Shown: positions 27,039 to 38,955, counted from the stretch's first letter. The stretch: 60,000 bases of DNA from Branchiostoma floridae (GCF_000003815.2 NC_049983.1:11916283-11976282), one strand, 5' to 3'. A program made the numbers and translations. The notes: generated by a model not told the origin, from the sequence alone.

Positions 27039-30000
27039 GTGAGAATACTTTTACCTGTAGTGTTTTCTGTTTCAAATCAAAATATAAAACTAGGTATTGT
27101 GCCAATTATTGTAAATGCATTTAAGTTCGAGGGGATTTAATTTCTCGTTAGCGGGAAAGTGGAGTGTTCACGGTGGTTTTAAGTTTGCGGTAAACTTGCC
27201 TCGCGAAAACCGCAAACGTAAAACCACCGCGAAGTTTTCTGCATTTACAGTACAGCTATGAGTCAGTAAAATGGTATGCTGTTTTGTGACAGACTGGAGT
27301 ATGAAATAGTATTGAAATTCTATGTTTGCTATCACTTTTAAACTACGCTCTTGATGAGGTTGCCCTTGTGTGTTTGAACTCCTTTTAAAGATAAACTTTC
27401 CTGGAGCACTTGACTTTGCTTTTCTAACTCTTCACCTGCTCGGTTGGTGGTCGGTGATAAGGAATCAGCAAATATTAGAAGTTGTGCCAACATTGATAAA
27501 GAGTTGCCACTATGGGTTCTTGACATCTGGAAGTTTAGTCAGTGTGAACCCCTGGGTGGTTAGATCACTTGAACGCCTAGGTAACAAAGAAATGAAGGGT
27601 GCACACCTGAATGCAGGGTTAGATTGTTAGATAACTCTGTATCAGAATGAGATAAGAATTCTCACAAAAACAGTATAAACCAATTTAGAGTAGTGGCATG
27701 CTTCTATACTAAAGTATTTATTCTACATAAGAATGTAGGTGACAAAGGTAGGCAATGTTAGCTAAGTAAATACAGGATGTCGTTGAACTAATTTGGTAAC
27801 TCTATTTTGCATAAGCTTGTTTAGATCTAAAGCTGCAAGGCAGTTGTCAACATTTGCCAAGTTTAGCAAATATGCCCAGCTAAGAAAAGATTTTTCAAAC
27901 TGTGACATTGGTGTAAAAATTATACCAGTCTCATTATTTTCATTTGATATCAATTTTTATTAAAACTGGTACATGTAGACACAAAATTATCAAAGAAATG
28001 TTACTCATTTATTGCATTAATGTGGTCACCCCTTGTAATGGTACAGTCCAGGCAAGGGGCGGGCTGTTAGAAAACTCCACCCCCTGAAGCCCATGTAAAT
28101 GAAGGCCTGGAAGGCAAAGTTTCTTGTGTCCAAAATAGGATGACAAAATAGGCACAAACAATAGGATAGGTTGAACTGGTTAGAAATCCCCCCAGGCTTC
28201 ATTATTTCTCCATTTGGACAGTGAGGTCTTCTGGTGTCATGTCCCATGTCGCTGAATATGCAAGACTACTTTTGTGCTTTTCCCTCTATATATCGCTATA
28301 ATGGCTCTTACTTGGGCTGCAGTTCTTTGCTTTACAAGCACTCTGTTTCTCAGAAAATTAAATGAACCATGCTCATAAGTGTTCCATATTACCGATTCTA
28401 GAATACTTGGGCAACATGGACATAAAAATATGAGGTAGCATAGCATGAGTTGATTAGCAGGTTTTTAGGGTTAGCTATGGCAGTTCAAAATGGATGGTGG
28501 TATTAGGGAAAGAAATGTCTAATCCAGCTAAAGGCCAATTGCTTAGACTGATGTAATCCTTTAACTCTACAAATTGCAGAAGCCAAGAGCTATGTTTAAT
28601 CTGGCTTACTGTTATCGTAGACAATTTTGACTTATTTTCGGTGACCAAAATTCTATCTTGGTGAAATAGGTAAAGCTGGATTAATGTGTCACAGACGTTG
28701 GTATTCTCCGGTCTTTAGACATTGTACCCTTTGTGTGTGCTGATCTGGTAGAAATGTGAAAAATGTCTCCTGGTACACTTGTGCTTTGTATAGGAAACCC
28801 TTTTCTGATATCTGAGATGTTTTTGATGTCTTCTTCTAGATCTGTCCACTCAAATCCAATCCCCTATGGGCTTTCCACCTAGCTTTCAAAAGAGTATTTA
28901 ATCCCTCCCGCAGGATCGTTAAGACAAGATAATGAGGCTGCTCTATTTGGCCCTTAAAGAAGTGTCTATAATATTATAAGATCCAGAAAAAGTTAGCACT
29001 GCAGGCTTGAACAGTAGTAACTTAGATGGTAGGAGGAGCAGTAAGGTATCGTACGAATGGTCCGGACCTTTCAGGAGAAATTTTCCCGATATCTTAATGG
29101 CGATATTGCAGTTCCATCTAGACGCTGAAAAAAAGCTGTCGGCGAGAGGTTGTTGGCTCGCCGATATCGGGAAAAACCGTGTCTAGATCGTGCCTTAGAT
29201 GGTAGGAGGAGCAGGAATGTCTACATGTCAGTGCCCCCCTCCCCCAGGTACTTAGCAGTACAGTTTGGTTTCCTGTCCATGTCATGTAGTGACCAGTAGT
29301 GTTGACAGGCATGACCCAGCCACTCATTACTACAGGCATCAGGACAGTCAGGATTTAATGAAGGGTTGTGGGGAGACTCAAGATAATAAGAACAAGTGAC
29401 CTGCCCAATTACTAGAACATGGGCAGACACAAAAACACAGGCCAGGATAGCATCTCTGAGGTGAGCAGGGACACACCTGGGTCACCACAGCCAATTTAGG
29501 CCCACTTCAAACAGACAACACTAATATGGTCGTGCGACTGTTATTAACTATTCGTTGTGGGCAACGGTTGTCTTTAGACATGCGTTCAGAGTATTGCGGG
29601 ACACCCGCGGCGCAGGATTCCACTGCGGTGCGTGCGTGCGTGACCCACAGGCGGAAGAATTCTTCATTTTCGTCATGCAGCAGATTACTATTCTTTTGCT
29701 TGCAAACAAATATTGTCCCCAACAAAGAATGACACAGACACGGTAAAATCTGGAATTAAACCCGGCGTTCGTGGCCGCCGGTGGTATTACAGATTACTAC
29801 TAGTATCATGAAGGATGTAGCCACTGGTGGCGGGGCATTGTGCTGGAACAGGCAGTTTCTGATGACAAAAATACGTTTCCATTACTGACTGCATGTACAT
29901 TTACGGAGAAAAATGCCCTTTCAAATAGAAAAAAACATGCTGCAGGCTTATTAGCATATGATCCAGTACCGTCGCCGGCGACGATTTTTCTTTAGACATG

Positions 30001-33000
30001 TGAGGAATAGTCGCGAACCCCCCGCTGAAGGATCGCGCGACTGGGTCCGAGGTGGTCGCACGATGATTCCATAAAAACCCTCGCACGACTATTTTGATCC
30101 TCTTCAGACAGCCTAAAAATATTGTCGCCGGCAACGTTGTCGACAACAACAGTCGCACGACTATGAAAGTGTTGTCTGTATAAAGTCGGCCTTAGAACAT
30201 CTGTCTTTGTCTATTTGCAACTTTTGTCTGGCTGCAATTTTGCAATAAAATGTATCATCATAGATTTTCCCAAGGACAGGTTGAATGCTTACTGTAGTGT
30301 AGGTATGGAAGACAGAAAAGTTTATTCAGTCTTAACGTTTTAGTTTTGTTATTGGCATGATCTTGCACAGCCCTTTCCCAAGTCAGTGCATGCATGCGAA
30401 AGTCACAACCCAAAGCCACTTTCTACTGGTCCTGCCAAGTCCCATTCAGACTGGTGTTTTAAGCTCCTGGGTTGTTTTTGTTGGAGGAGCCAAATCTACT
30501 GGGGAGGCAGGACTTATCAGGACAATGTGTTTGCTGCCAAGATTCTGCCCTTGACAGGGGATTACCAGCGGGTTCACCAGCACATACCATGGTAAATGTG
30601 CTGCTTGTATTTCAAGCAGGTTTAAAATGCTTGTTGAAAGGTGTCTGGGGCTTCTCCTCAGATTCAAGAAGGGGCTTGAAGGATATCATCTGTTAAAATC
30701 TTCTGGAAAGTTGTTCCACGATGTTTTATAGAAGATACCACAAAATAGGCATTTATTTGTATACAACATTTTAATATCTTACTACAAATAGTTTTGCCAT
30801 ATCTCATTTTTGCCTCCTGAATATGAGTATTATGAAATAACTTGACATTTGGACATCTGCAAAAATCTAGCCTGCAGTAAGCACTAGCAATAGATACACA
30901 CAAATGGAACATAAACATTTGGCAAATTTGCACACAGTGTTCATCCAGCTACGTTTTTTTTTTTGCTTTTGAAGATCATCAGAAAAGACTATAGACATGT
31001 ATGTTGTCATATAGTGTGCTTTCTCCCCAACAATGAGCTGCAGGGATTTCTAAAGTAGGACTAGGGTGAACAAAAGTCATGACCCATGAGTAGTGTGAAT
31101 GCAAGGACGTTATATAGAAATGTCCTTGGTGTATGCAAGGAGGTTGAAGAAATCCCTTTTTTCAACCTCCTTGGTGTATCCAACTCCACGAGGTATTGTC
31201 CAATATTTAACAAGCGTTGTACATAGAACAGAGTTCCATACTAAGCTAACTTGTCATCAGCCAGTCATTTGTGGCCGTTAGATTCAATTGACCTTGCAGA
31301 GACAGTGTTACCAAACAGTCTGGTTACCATAGTAATGACTGGTTTTGACAGTGGCTCAAGCAAATTGCACTAATTGTAAGGTCGACACGGTTTTAGATAT
31401 CTTCACATCCTAACATGTCAACTTCTTCATCTCACTTGCCATGATGAATGAAGAAATCGTAATCCTTATCATAGTTAAACTTAAAGATGTGACAAAATGA
31501 GAGAAAGCTATGAAGTGAAAACAGGGTGTTAACCTGGCTGGAACCAATAATACAAACTGTGTAGCATTAATGATCCCTACAGAAGGTAATTTTAGAAAAT
31601 TGTTCTATGAGTCCGGGGAGTATGACATCAATTTTATTCATGTTGCAAAATTTGTTATGGCAGATTTTTGCTGATTTACATGATATTGTCGTGTTGCATA
31701 GATCGACACAAACATTGCATTCGTCAGACTCTTTTTATGGTCCTAGAAGGCTCCCATCTTGCTACCCAAGGATTTGGACTACATTACCTACAGAGTTAAA
31801 CAAACTTAGCTTTGTAAAACGAAGTTTCCTTTTTTGGCTCGCCGACTTCACCAAAGCATTTTTGCGTGAGGTGTAGAGCTTCAGAGTTCCAAGGTCAGAG
31901 GGTCCATGTTTGTATGATTTATGGTTCCACCCCTGGACATGCAGCAGTCAGTGTGTGCCAGCTGATTTACTAGTGGCCACGTCACAAACTTGTAACTAAC
32001 ACTAGTAACAGTGGGTGATATTGGAGGGGCCCGAAAAGTTGTGATGGTCACGTATTGAAATCTGTGATCCGGTTGTAAATTTTCTGCTTTAAATCTGAAA
32101 GCCATTACCATCTCCACTGCTGCCACACTGCCCCCCTCAGCTTGAATGCCAGGCTCTGAATGGGGGCCTATGAATGTTTTGATTGGCTAAATGTGTCCTG
32201 GGAGGACCTAAAATTGGAAGTAAATTCCTCGGTGGTATTTTGTCTGGACTTCTCATCATCCTCTTGCATTAACTGGTGACATAAATGAGAGGGAGGAGAC
32301 TCAAAGCACGTTTAGATCCATATAAAGCACCATGTAAAGACGCCCTGGTCGCTAATGACTGTAAATGTAACCCTACCGAATATCATGTTGTTTTGGGTAC
32401 AATTTTGATATCACAGATCTGAATATGTATTTGCATTTTTAGAGGTCTATCAAAATGTAAATTAGGGTGTGGTCATATTGATGCATGATATTTTTGCAGT
32501 ACCCTCTTTGTGGGAGCATATTTTATAGGGTAATATCCTCAGTTATGTCATAAATGTCATTTCCTACTTGTACAATGGTAAATTATATAACTCTCTCGAA
32601 TGATAAGCTTCACAATAATATCTAATGCAGTGCAGACGACCAAAGATGACAACATCTTACGAAAGAATGTCCCACTATTTGTCACTAAATTCAGGAGTAA
32701 AGCAGATGGCTCAGTATGGTATTCAGCAAGAAGGTTAATGATTTCCTCTGCGTTCCTCTAACGACATGACAATAAGGTTGCATGACAAACTCCAGCTCTG
32801 ACCATTAATTGTATAAAGGAACAAAGACATTTGAAAATAACTCATCTATCTTGCATATGATATTTAATGGGTATTGCAGTGGAACAAAGCCTATTATATC
32901 GAGATTAGCTTCTGTTTTACAGGAGTGTGACTGTACATGTATAAGCTACTGTACACTATAAAGTATAAGCTTATTATGGAGGTTGCTCTGATGAAGTTTC

Positions 33001-36000
33001 TAGTACCACACAGGTATCAACCGAAGGTAAATTGTTGCTGTTTTGACCATTTTTGTCACTGTGATTGAACTGGTTGATGATTAACTGTACAAACATATAC
33101 CAAGTAGACTACTAGTAGTCAATCTTGTTTAAACATTGGAGCCATTTTGATGCTGTCAGAAGATTGCCACTCTGACAGCATTTGTCAGTGAAGTAGTTAA
33201 AAAAAGTCTAGTTTCTCTGGTATCTTCATCTCAATATTGTAGATATGACAGAGAATTGGTTGTTGTTGGTATGTTGTTACTCATGTTTCTTTATTAATCC
33301 ATTCTTCAGGTTCACCTGTACTTCAACTGTCTGCCAGAAGACAAGATCCCATACGTTAACAGCGTGGGCGAGAAGTACCGCATCAAGCAGCTCCTTCACC
33401 AGCTGCCTCCCCACGACACCGAGGCTCGCTACTGCAGTAACCTCAGCGAGGAGGAGAAGCGGGAGCTACGCACGTTCAGCTCGCAGCGGAAGCGGGAGGC
33501 CCTGGGGCGCGGCCAGGTGAAGCAGCTGCCGCAGGACTCGGACGGGCTGATGTGCGAGGACTGTGGGGAGACTGTACCGGGGGAGGAGACGGCCGTGTTC
33601 GCCTCCAGGGCTGGTCAGGGCGTGTCGTGGCACCCACAGTGCTTTGTGTGCTGCGTGTGTAGAGAACTGTTGGTGGATCTGATCTATTTCTACAAGGACG
33701 GGATGGTGTACTGTGGGCGCCACCATGCAGAGACACTCAAGCCACGATGTGGGGCGTGTGATGAGGTACACAGTTGTTACATATCTGTTAAAACTCAAAA
33801 CAAAGGCAGTTAAATGTTAGATTCATTCATTTATACTGAGGCCTCTGTCTTTCAAGGGTTCACTAGATGGGAGTGCTAGCATCCCTTTGGTCACTAGATA
33901 GTAGATTAGATAAAAGTTTTAGAAGGCCACCTTAATGATATGGTATCATGCCAACAAGGGATTTGTCTTGGATAACAGAATTTCCAACAGTCTGTGACCC
34001 TTGCAGTTCACTGACCCTTGTTATGTCCTATCAGCCAATCAGAATGTTAGATTTTGGACTGTACCATTGGGCAGGTATATAAGACTAGAGAGCTGTTCTA
34101 CTAAAAATAGTTACACAGGTGAGATCAGGGCACACCTGGCTTGACTACCCTAAAAGGTGTTAATACTGTGTGATTACTAGCGACTGATCTGATCTCTGAA
34201 TTTTCTGTTGGCTCCATCAGATCATCTTTGCGGATGAGTGTACTGAGGCAGAAGGGCGTTCCTGGCACATGAAACACTTCTGCTGTTTCGAGTGCGACCT
34301 GGTGTTGGGGGGACAGCGCTACATCATGAAGGAGCAGCGGCCTTACTGCTGCCAGTGCTTCAACAGCATGTTCGCCGAGTACTGTGACTCGTGTGGAGAA
34401 CCCATAGGTGAGTGTTGAAACTTAAACCATAGATAAGAAGCGCTCTTCTTCACACAGCCACTACAGTCAATATGGCTTCACCTCCTGCAACTTAAACCAT
34501 AGATAAGTAGACTTCTTTTTCTCACATCCACTACAGTCAATATGGCTTAACCTTCTGCACTACATGCTTTCTTTGTAACCATCGTAGGTTTTGCTAGCCT
34601 CAAGCTGCTGCCGAGGGTAGTTTGGCGTTCTTTATTTTTCCATCAAAACTTTCGGCATATATGTGGTAGGGCTCTTGCTATAGAGCTGTAATAAGTCCCC
34701 AGCATAGAAAGACAACACAATAGGCTAAGCCCGTGTTACCCTATAATTGTGTCTAATTGATAGTAGGGGATTACAAGGCCTTTCATAACTACAGATATAG
34801 GGGAGTAGGTTACTGGACAGGCTGGCAAATCTGTGTCAAAACCTGGAACAGGTAAAATGACGCATCAAAAGTAACATGTAACTGAATGTAACCGAAGGAA
34901 TTTTGGAAGCATCTTATAAGCTAGAGTGGCATCTACATTTCTGAGAAAGTTTCTGTATTTACTGAAGCAAATAATATGTGTCTCAAAGGAATGCTTCCTT
35001 TGAACATGTCCCATTATCCAATATATTTTTTTCTACTATTGAAAACAGAGACCTAAAACAGATAACACTTAGTATGTTTGATTCAGTGTCACCAAAGTAG
35101 GTGCAAGGTAACAAATTTGTTGATGATAAGTTTTAAACTTAATATTGGTTGGGCCACAAAACAGGTGTGTACCCTGAAGCTGGTTATTATGGATAGAAGC
35201 TAAAGCCAGGCTGGCTTAACTCCTAGGATACCTTTCTGGGACAACAAGCCTAAAGAAGCAGGGGAATCCTTAAGATAGCTGTCACTCTAATTCATCACCC
35301 AAGTGGAATGATATGTAATAAAGGCAAATGATCCCTTGATACTGGGAGGATACAGTCAAACCTGCCTGAGCGACCACCTCTTCTCAGCGACCACCTGGCC
35401 ATTTCGACCGCTTTTTCTCGGTCCCGATTTTTTTCCCCATTGACATAAGCATTAAGCGACCTTTTCTCAACGACCACCTGGCCAACGCGACCGCGACCGG
35501 CCCAAATACACAACGACAACCATTTATACTTTGCATCATGTTTTGAGACGATACTCTTCTCAGCGACCACCTGTCCAAATCGACCGCTTTTTTCCGGTCC
35601 CACGGGTGGTCGTCTTGGGCAGGTTTGACTGTACATTCAATTCACTGGGGAAATGGGTTCACAGCTAGTGTGGTGGAAATCAAAACCATTGAAACATTCT
35701 GTTTTGTCTTCAATGTTTCTGTAAGTCCTTAATGTAACCTTGCTTCCTGTGCTTTTTCTGTTATACATGTAACTGCTAATCAAACTTTACTCAGAACTTT
35801 GGAGAATTCGTAAAACAAGTATTCAAATGTTCTCACGCTTGCCTCAGTGCTTGCTTCTACAGATATATATCTGCCCAGCTTTATTGAAAAGGTAGTTTGT
35901 AATGCACACCACCACTCAATGCTATCTTTACTCTCTGTTCCCTCCAGGCATCGACGAGGGCCAGATGACGCATGACGGGCAGCACTGGCACGCTACGGAA

Positions 36001-37212
36001 AAGTGCTTCTGCTGTGCAGGCTGCAACTTGTCTCTGCTTGGGCGACCGTTCCTCCCCAAGCAGGGTGAGATATACTGTTCTAAATCCTGCGCCCTGGGAG
36101 AGAACCAGGAGTCCAAGCAGTCTCCACCTGCACAGAGCTCCGGTAGTCCCTACGACACCGGCTTCGACACCCTGACAAGAGGAGATGGGTCACAGGAGTC
36201 GGATAACAACTCCACCAGGAGCCGCAAACGTGACCGCAGATCGCGGTCCATGGAAAACCTGAAGCGGGAGTTCTACGCCAGGAAACCTGGCTGGGGCCAG
36301 AGCAAACTGAGGATGGAGTCGGCACGGAACCTTCAGAAGTACGACCTGAGTTCAGACGGGAGTCCGGACGTGAACGTTCAACCAAGACGTGTGAAGCACA
36401 GGAGCAGGTCGATGACAAGAATGAGCAGTGATGCGAGAAGAGCGACGGATTACTCGGATCCTCGTAGCGACACTGAGAACCAATCAGTGGCGAGTGGTAC
36501 GAGTGGGAAGCAGTCTCCCTGGGTGCCTCGGGATGGGTTCACCAAAGAGAACCTGGAGAGAATATCACCTCCCAACGGCTTTGAGAGTGCACCACAAAAC
36601 ATGCTGCCTCAGTGGCAAAGCACCCCCCAGGAAGCAAGATACTGGAACATTCAAGGGGGTGTCACCCAGGGGGCGTTCCCCTCAGCTGTACAAGCTGATG
36701 TTAAGGACCCTGATGCACAGTACGATACCTCACAGGGATACGACAGTGGAGGACACGAGTGTGAGAGTGACAGGCAGTCGCAGGCCAGCGGATGGACGGC
36801 GCCGCAGGATCTGCAGCTGCCTGTACCAGAGAACGGTCCCAGGTACGAGGAGAGAACTGTCCCATATACCACGCAGGAGTACCTGCCTCACGACAGAAGA
36901 AACGTGTACATCCCACAGGAGCCTGAAATCGAGTATTCCAGCACAAGCGAGCTGCCACCGCCGAGGGGCATACTGAGAAATGCCTCTGACACCCAGCTGT
37001 CAGAGAAGTTCCGTAAGATGAAGCTGCGTGATGAATATTATACCTCCTCCTCTTCATCCGACAGCGAGGATGATGATTGGCTGATTCCACAGAGGAGAGT
37101 TCGTGTTCGATATGTGGACACTGACTTTACGGGAGGTGGCAGACATGGCTCCATGCCACCTGGGGCTGAGAGGCCGAGGGGAAAGAAGAGCAAGCATTGC
37201 ACCATATCCTAG
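26858..37212 (+). CDS. prickle: Prickle, PET and triple-LIM planar cell polarity protein
   Basis: Cytoplasmic and membrane-associated core component of the Frizzled/planar cell polarity pathway, acting with Van Gogh/Vangl opposite Frizzled-Dishevelled. Exons: 26858-27038, 33310-33765, 34221-34407, 35948-37212; all junctions are GT..AG and phases agree. From the Met at 26901 the product is 681 residues: the family-typical [20 protein letters not shown] stretch and PET domain (to about 115), LIM1 (about 128-190), LIM2 (about 193-250), LIM3 (about 253-314), a long polar tail with basic SRSMENLKR and KHRSRSM patches, an acidic-serine stretch near the C-terminus, and a terminal CTIS CAAX box after a Lys-rich run, implying prenylation. 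The first exon is open upstream of this Met and encodes a Cys motif, so a longer isoform is likely. Vertebrate Prickle1/2 are somewhat longer in the tail. I am confident of the family; a single pro-orthologue of vertebrate Prickle1/2 is inferred. Confidence 0.95.
27107..27252. mobile_element. Short palindromic MITE
   Basis: The ends are inverted: TGTAAATGCA at about 27110-27119 and TGCATTTACA at 27240-27249, each with TTCG or CGAA a few bases further in. Inside is a second inverted pair, CGGTGGTTTTA and TAAAACCACCG, flanking TTTGCGG and CCGCAAA. The whole 145 bp can fold into one long hairpin. There is no coding capacity. The element sits 70 bp downstream of a Prickle exon donor. Confidence 0.6.
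29021..29214. repeat. Nested inverted repeats between 21-bp direct repeats
   Basis: CTTAGATGGTAGGAGGAGCA(G) occurs at 29021-29041 and again at 29194-29214. The 152 bp between contains nested inverted pairs: TTTTCCCGATATC with GATATCGGGAAAA, and ATCTAGAC with GTCTAGAT, so it can fold into a compact hairpin. The direct repeat is longer than usual transposon target duplications, so slippage or recombination is as likely as transposition. Confidence 0.5.
29499..30191. mobile_element. TTA-flanked inverted-repeat element (PIF/Harbinger-like MITE)
   Basis: A 693-bp segment is flanked by TTA on both sides (29496-29498 and 30192-30194). Left end GGCCCACTTCAAACAGACAA and right end (reverse complement) GGCCGACTTTATACAGACAA match with few changes, and both continue with CACT and GTCGTGCGACTGTT. 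The TTA duplication is the same type as at 19996-21183 but the ends differ, so it is a separate family. Internal frames are not recognisable as transposase. Confidence 0.7.
31137..31172. repeat. 12-bp perfect hairpin within a short direct repeat
   Basis: AAGGAGGTTGAA at 31137-31148 pairs with TTCAACCTCCTT at 31161-31172, with a 12-nt loop between. TCCTTGGTGTAT occurs just before the left arm and overlaps the right arm. The stem is too short for a typical miRNA precursor. Confidence 0.4.
31690..31875 (+). pseudogene. Possible degenerate LINE reverse-transcriptase C-terminus
   Basis: The open frame ending at 31876 contains [20 protein letters not shown] followed by [15 protein letters not shown]. 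It resembles the pattern at the end of CR1/L2/jockey-type reverse transcriptases, where a Pro-Arg-x-Trp-x-x-Leu-Pro motif is followed by a helix with a conserved Phe-Lys. No catalytic YADD segment is visible upstream, so if real this is a short 3' remnant. The assignment rests on one motif and is weak. Confidence 0.3.
33310..33765 (+). CDS. prickle: Prickle exon: remainder of PET domain and LIM1
   Basis: Acceptor attcttcag, then GTT CAC CTG TAC; donor after GAT GAG at 33765 (GTACAC); 152 codons, phase 0 at both ends. It carries [15 protein letters not shown] and [11 protein letters not shown], which are strong PET signatures. It then carries the first LIM finger with its Cys/His pattern ([17 protein letters not shown]), followed by the opening CGACDE of LIM2. 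This exon is notably GC-rich compared with its introns. Confidence 0.95.
34221..34407 (+). CDS. prickle: Prickle exon: LIM2 and start of LIM3
   Basis: Acceptor ctccatcag, then ATC ATC TTT; donor after G34407 (GTGAGT), phase 1. It encodes [20 protein letters not shown] and [15 protein letters not shown], which are nearly invariant in Prickle LIM2, then CDSCGEPIG opening LIM3. Confidence 0.95.
34419..34558 (+). repeat. 70-bp tandem duplication in a Prickle intron
   Basis: Two adjacent units, starting with AACTTAAACCATAGATAAG at 34419 and 34489, share CCACTACAGTCAATATGGCTT further in. They lie 11 bp past the donor of the LIM2/LIM3 exon; the donor itself is not duplicated. Confidence 0.7.
35353..35631. 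mobile_element. TA-flanked MITE (Tc1/mariner or pogo-like ends)
   Basis: A 279-bp element bounded by TA dinucleotides. Left end CAGTCAAACCTGCC and right end (reverse complement) CAGTCAAACCTGCC are identical. Inside, the motif CGACCACCTG recurs at least three times beside CGACCGCTTTTT. TA duplication suggests the Tc1/mariner superfamily. There is no coding capacity. It lies in the last Prickle intron. Confidence 0.65.
35948..37212 (+). CDS. prickle: Prickle terminal exon: LIM3, polar tail and CAAX box
   Basis: Acceptor ctccag at 35942-35947; GC completes the split Gly codon. It encodes the rest of LIM3 ([16 protein letters not shown], then [15 protein letters not shown]), the whole tail and the stop TAG at 37210-37212. 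The tail holds basic, Ser-rich patches, a Pro-rich linker with [16 protein letters not shown], a [12 protein letters not shown] acidic stretch, and KKSKHCTIS at the end, a CAAX motif like that of other Prickle proteins. Confidence 0.95.
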
Positions 37213-38955
37213 ATGATGGGTTAGGGAGAAGGTATGAGGGAAAGGACATAGAAAGTGCTTTGTGTAGAATCGAGTCATATCGTAAGTTGATCATATCTGA
37301 AGCCTCACATCCTTGTGATAAAGTGCCTCTTCATACTAAGGGACAAGAATGAAGATTTGCTTATTGAAGAGTCACTATAGGGGAAGCTCTTCAACATCTT
37401 CCTTTGGTCATATAACGATAGAAGTTTTTGGCTTACCCAGATATGTACTGGTTTTATAGTTGGCTGCCTGTCTGCTTAAGTGGTTTGTAACAGACATGTA
37501 CTTTAAGGTGCTCTTAGTTATGTTTTTCTTTTTAAACTTGGTTGGTTTAACTTTGTTATGTTCACTGTTAGACTGTAGAACTTCAGGTACAGAGTTGTAT
37601 GATTTTATTTTATCAACATGGTTTAGTTTTAGCTGATCATATAGTATTTGTATTTTAGGTTAAGTAGCAGATACTTGTCAGATTAAAACGCAAACTTTTA
37701 AAACATTTTGATAATTTATTACAAATTTTCTTTGTGACTCGGCAATCCCCCAAATTGTTGTATTCATAATGTATGATGAAGGGCTTTGTAAATATTAGTC
37801 CAAATTCTACTGTATTTTTATAAATTTATTGTGAATTGTACATAGTGTGTTTGCTGATGCACCAGTTCACTATAAGCAACGGGACTTAAATATACCGGTA
37901 GCCCAGTTTCAACTATAAAGTCCAACCTACAGTCTACTGCTTTGTTGTATTTCTGAACTGCACTGCACAGTTGTATGCTAGTAGTGCAGCGGTGACATCT
38001 ACCATAGGCCGGTGGAACTGCAGCCTCTGAAGTGTTAAGGTTGAAAGGAACTCCAGCAAGGACACTTGTCAAAACTCTTAATCTATTTTTTTTGACAGAG
38101 GAAATACTGCACATTGTTGTCACTTTTGTACTTATGTTTGATGTAAGCTCAACAGATTTTAGTGCCAATCATGTTTCTGGGTCCAGATAGGATATTATGT
38201 AAATTGTTGTACATACCAAGCTTTTTATTCAATGGTGAATTTTCTTTGGACTAGTCAATTGTTTTCCTTGTACAGTCTTCCCAATACACACAAATACACA
38301 AACACAAAAGGAAATTTGGATGTGTTCTATGTTAAAGATAACTGTTCAGTAGTAAGGATTTTCCTGGGAACTACCTCAGAAGTGACAGATTACAGCTTTT
38401 GTACCACATCAGCACCTTCATTACAGACTGTGATTTACATGGTAACCTGGTGTCTTGTCCTCTTTTGTGTGAGTGTGAGTGAAACAGTACTTAGACTTAC
38501 AGTTAGAATTTTTATTCAGCCTGCTTTCTATTGAAGTAAAAAACCTGCTCGTCCTTATCTAATGAAGGATAAATGTAACATAATCCACTGATCTGATATG
38601 TAAGTTGTAACCATTTTGCGCAAAATTAAAGTTTGGCACTGAAAACGAAAGTGTCCTCGTGTATTTCAGTTTTATATTTTTAAACTGTATTGTATCACTT
38701 GAATTTTGGCCAAAGTCTACAAAAAGAAATTTAAAAAAATCTCTCCCTACCAAACCTAATTTGTTCAGGACTGAAACAGGAAATGCAACATTTTTTTCGT
38801 AGGCTTTATGGTACTTGTGACTTATTTCACTTGAGCTGGTGCCTGTTCAGCAGCAAATTGAAACATGTACAGAGACGGTTAAGTTTCTGCATGTAACCTC
38901 ATTGATATTTATATTTTAGCTGTTGTATCTCAAATAAAGACAATTCCACAATAAG
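37213..38955 (+). other. prickle: Prickle 3' UTR
   Basis: AT-rich, non-coding stretch following the stop. A canonical AATAAA at 38933-38938 would give an end near 38955; earlier ATTAAA variants (near 37681 and 38624) could give shorter forms. The extent is inferred. Confidence 0.5.
38933..38938 (+). terminator. prickle: Candidate Prickle polyadenylation signal
   Basis: AATAAA, the first canonical hexamer that I noticed in the long AT-rich 3' region. Without transcript data the site used is unknown. Confidence 0.45.

Larger units (their letters stand above)
27039..33309 (+). other. Prickle intron, 6.3 kb, transposon-rich
   Basis: Large intron between the first two recognised Prickle exons. 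It holds a small MITE (27107-27252), a direct-repeat-flanked palindromic segment (29021-29214), a TTA-flanked 693-bp element (29499-30191), a short hairpin (31137-31172) and a possible LINE remnant (31690-31875). I see no other exon on either strand. Confidence 0.7.

Noticed and set aside
31137-31172. Short hairpin as a microRNA precursor
   Set aside because: A 12-bp stem with a 12-nt loop is too short for a Drosha/Dicer substrate and it overlaps a direct repeat.
36428-36976. 182-codon plus-strand frame overlapping the Prickle tail
   Set aside because: It is out of frame with the LIM-bearing Prickle reading frame, which is the one conserved.
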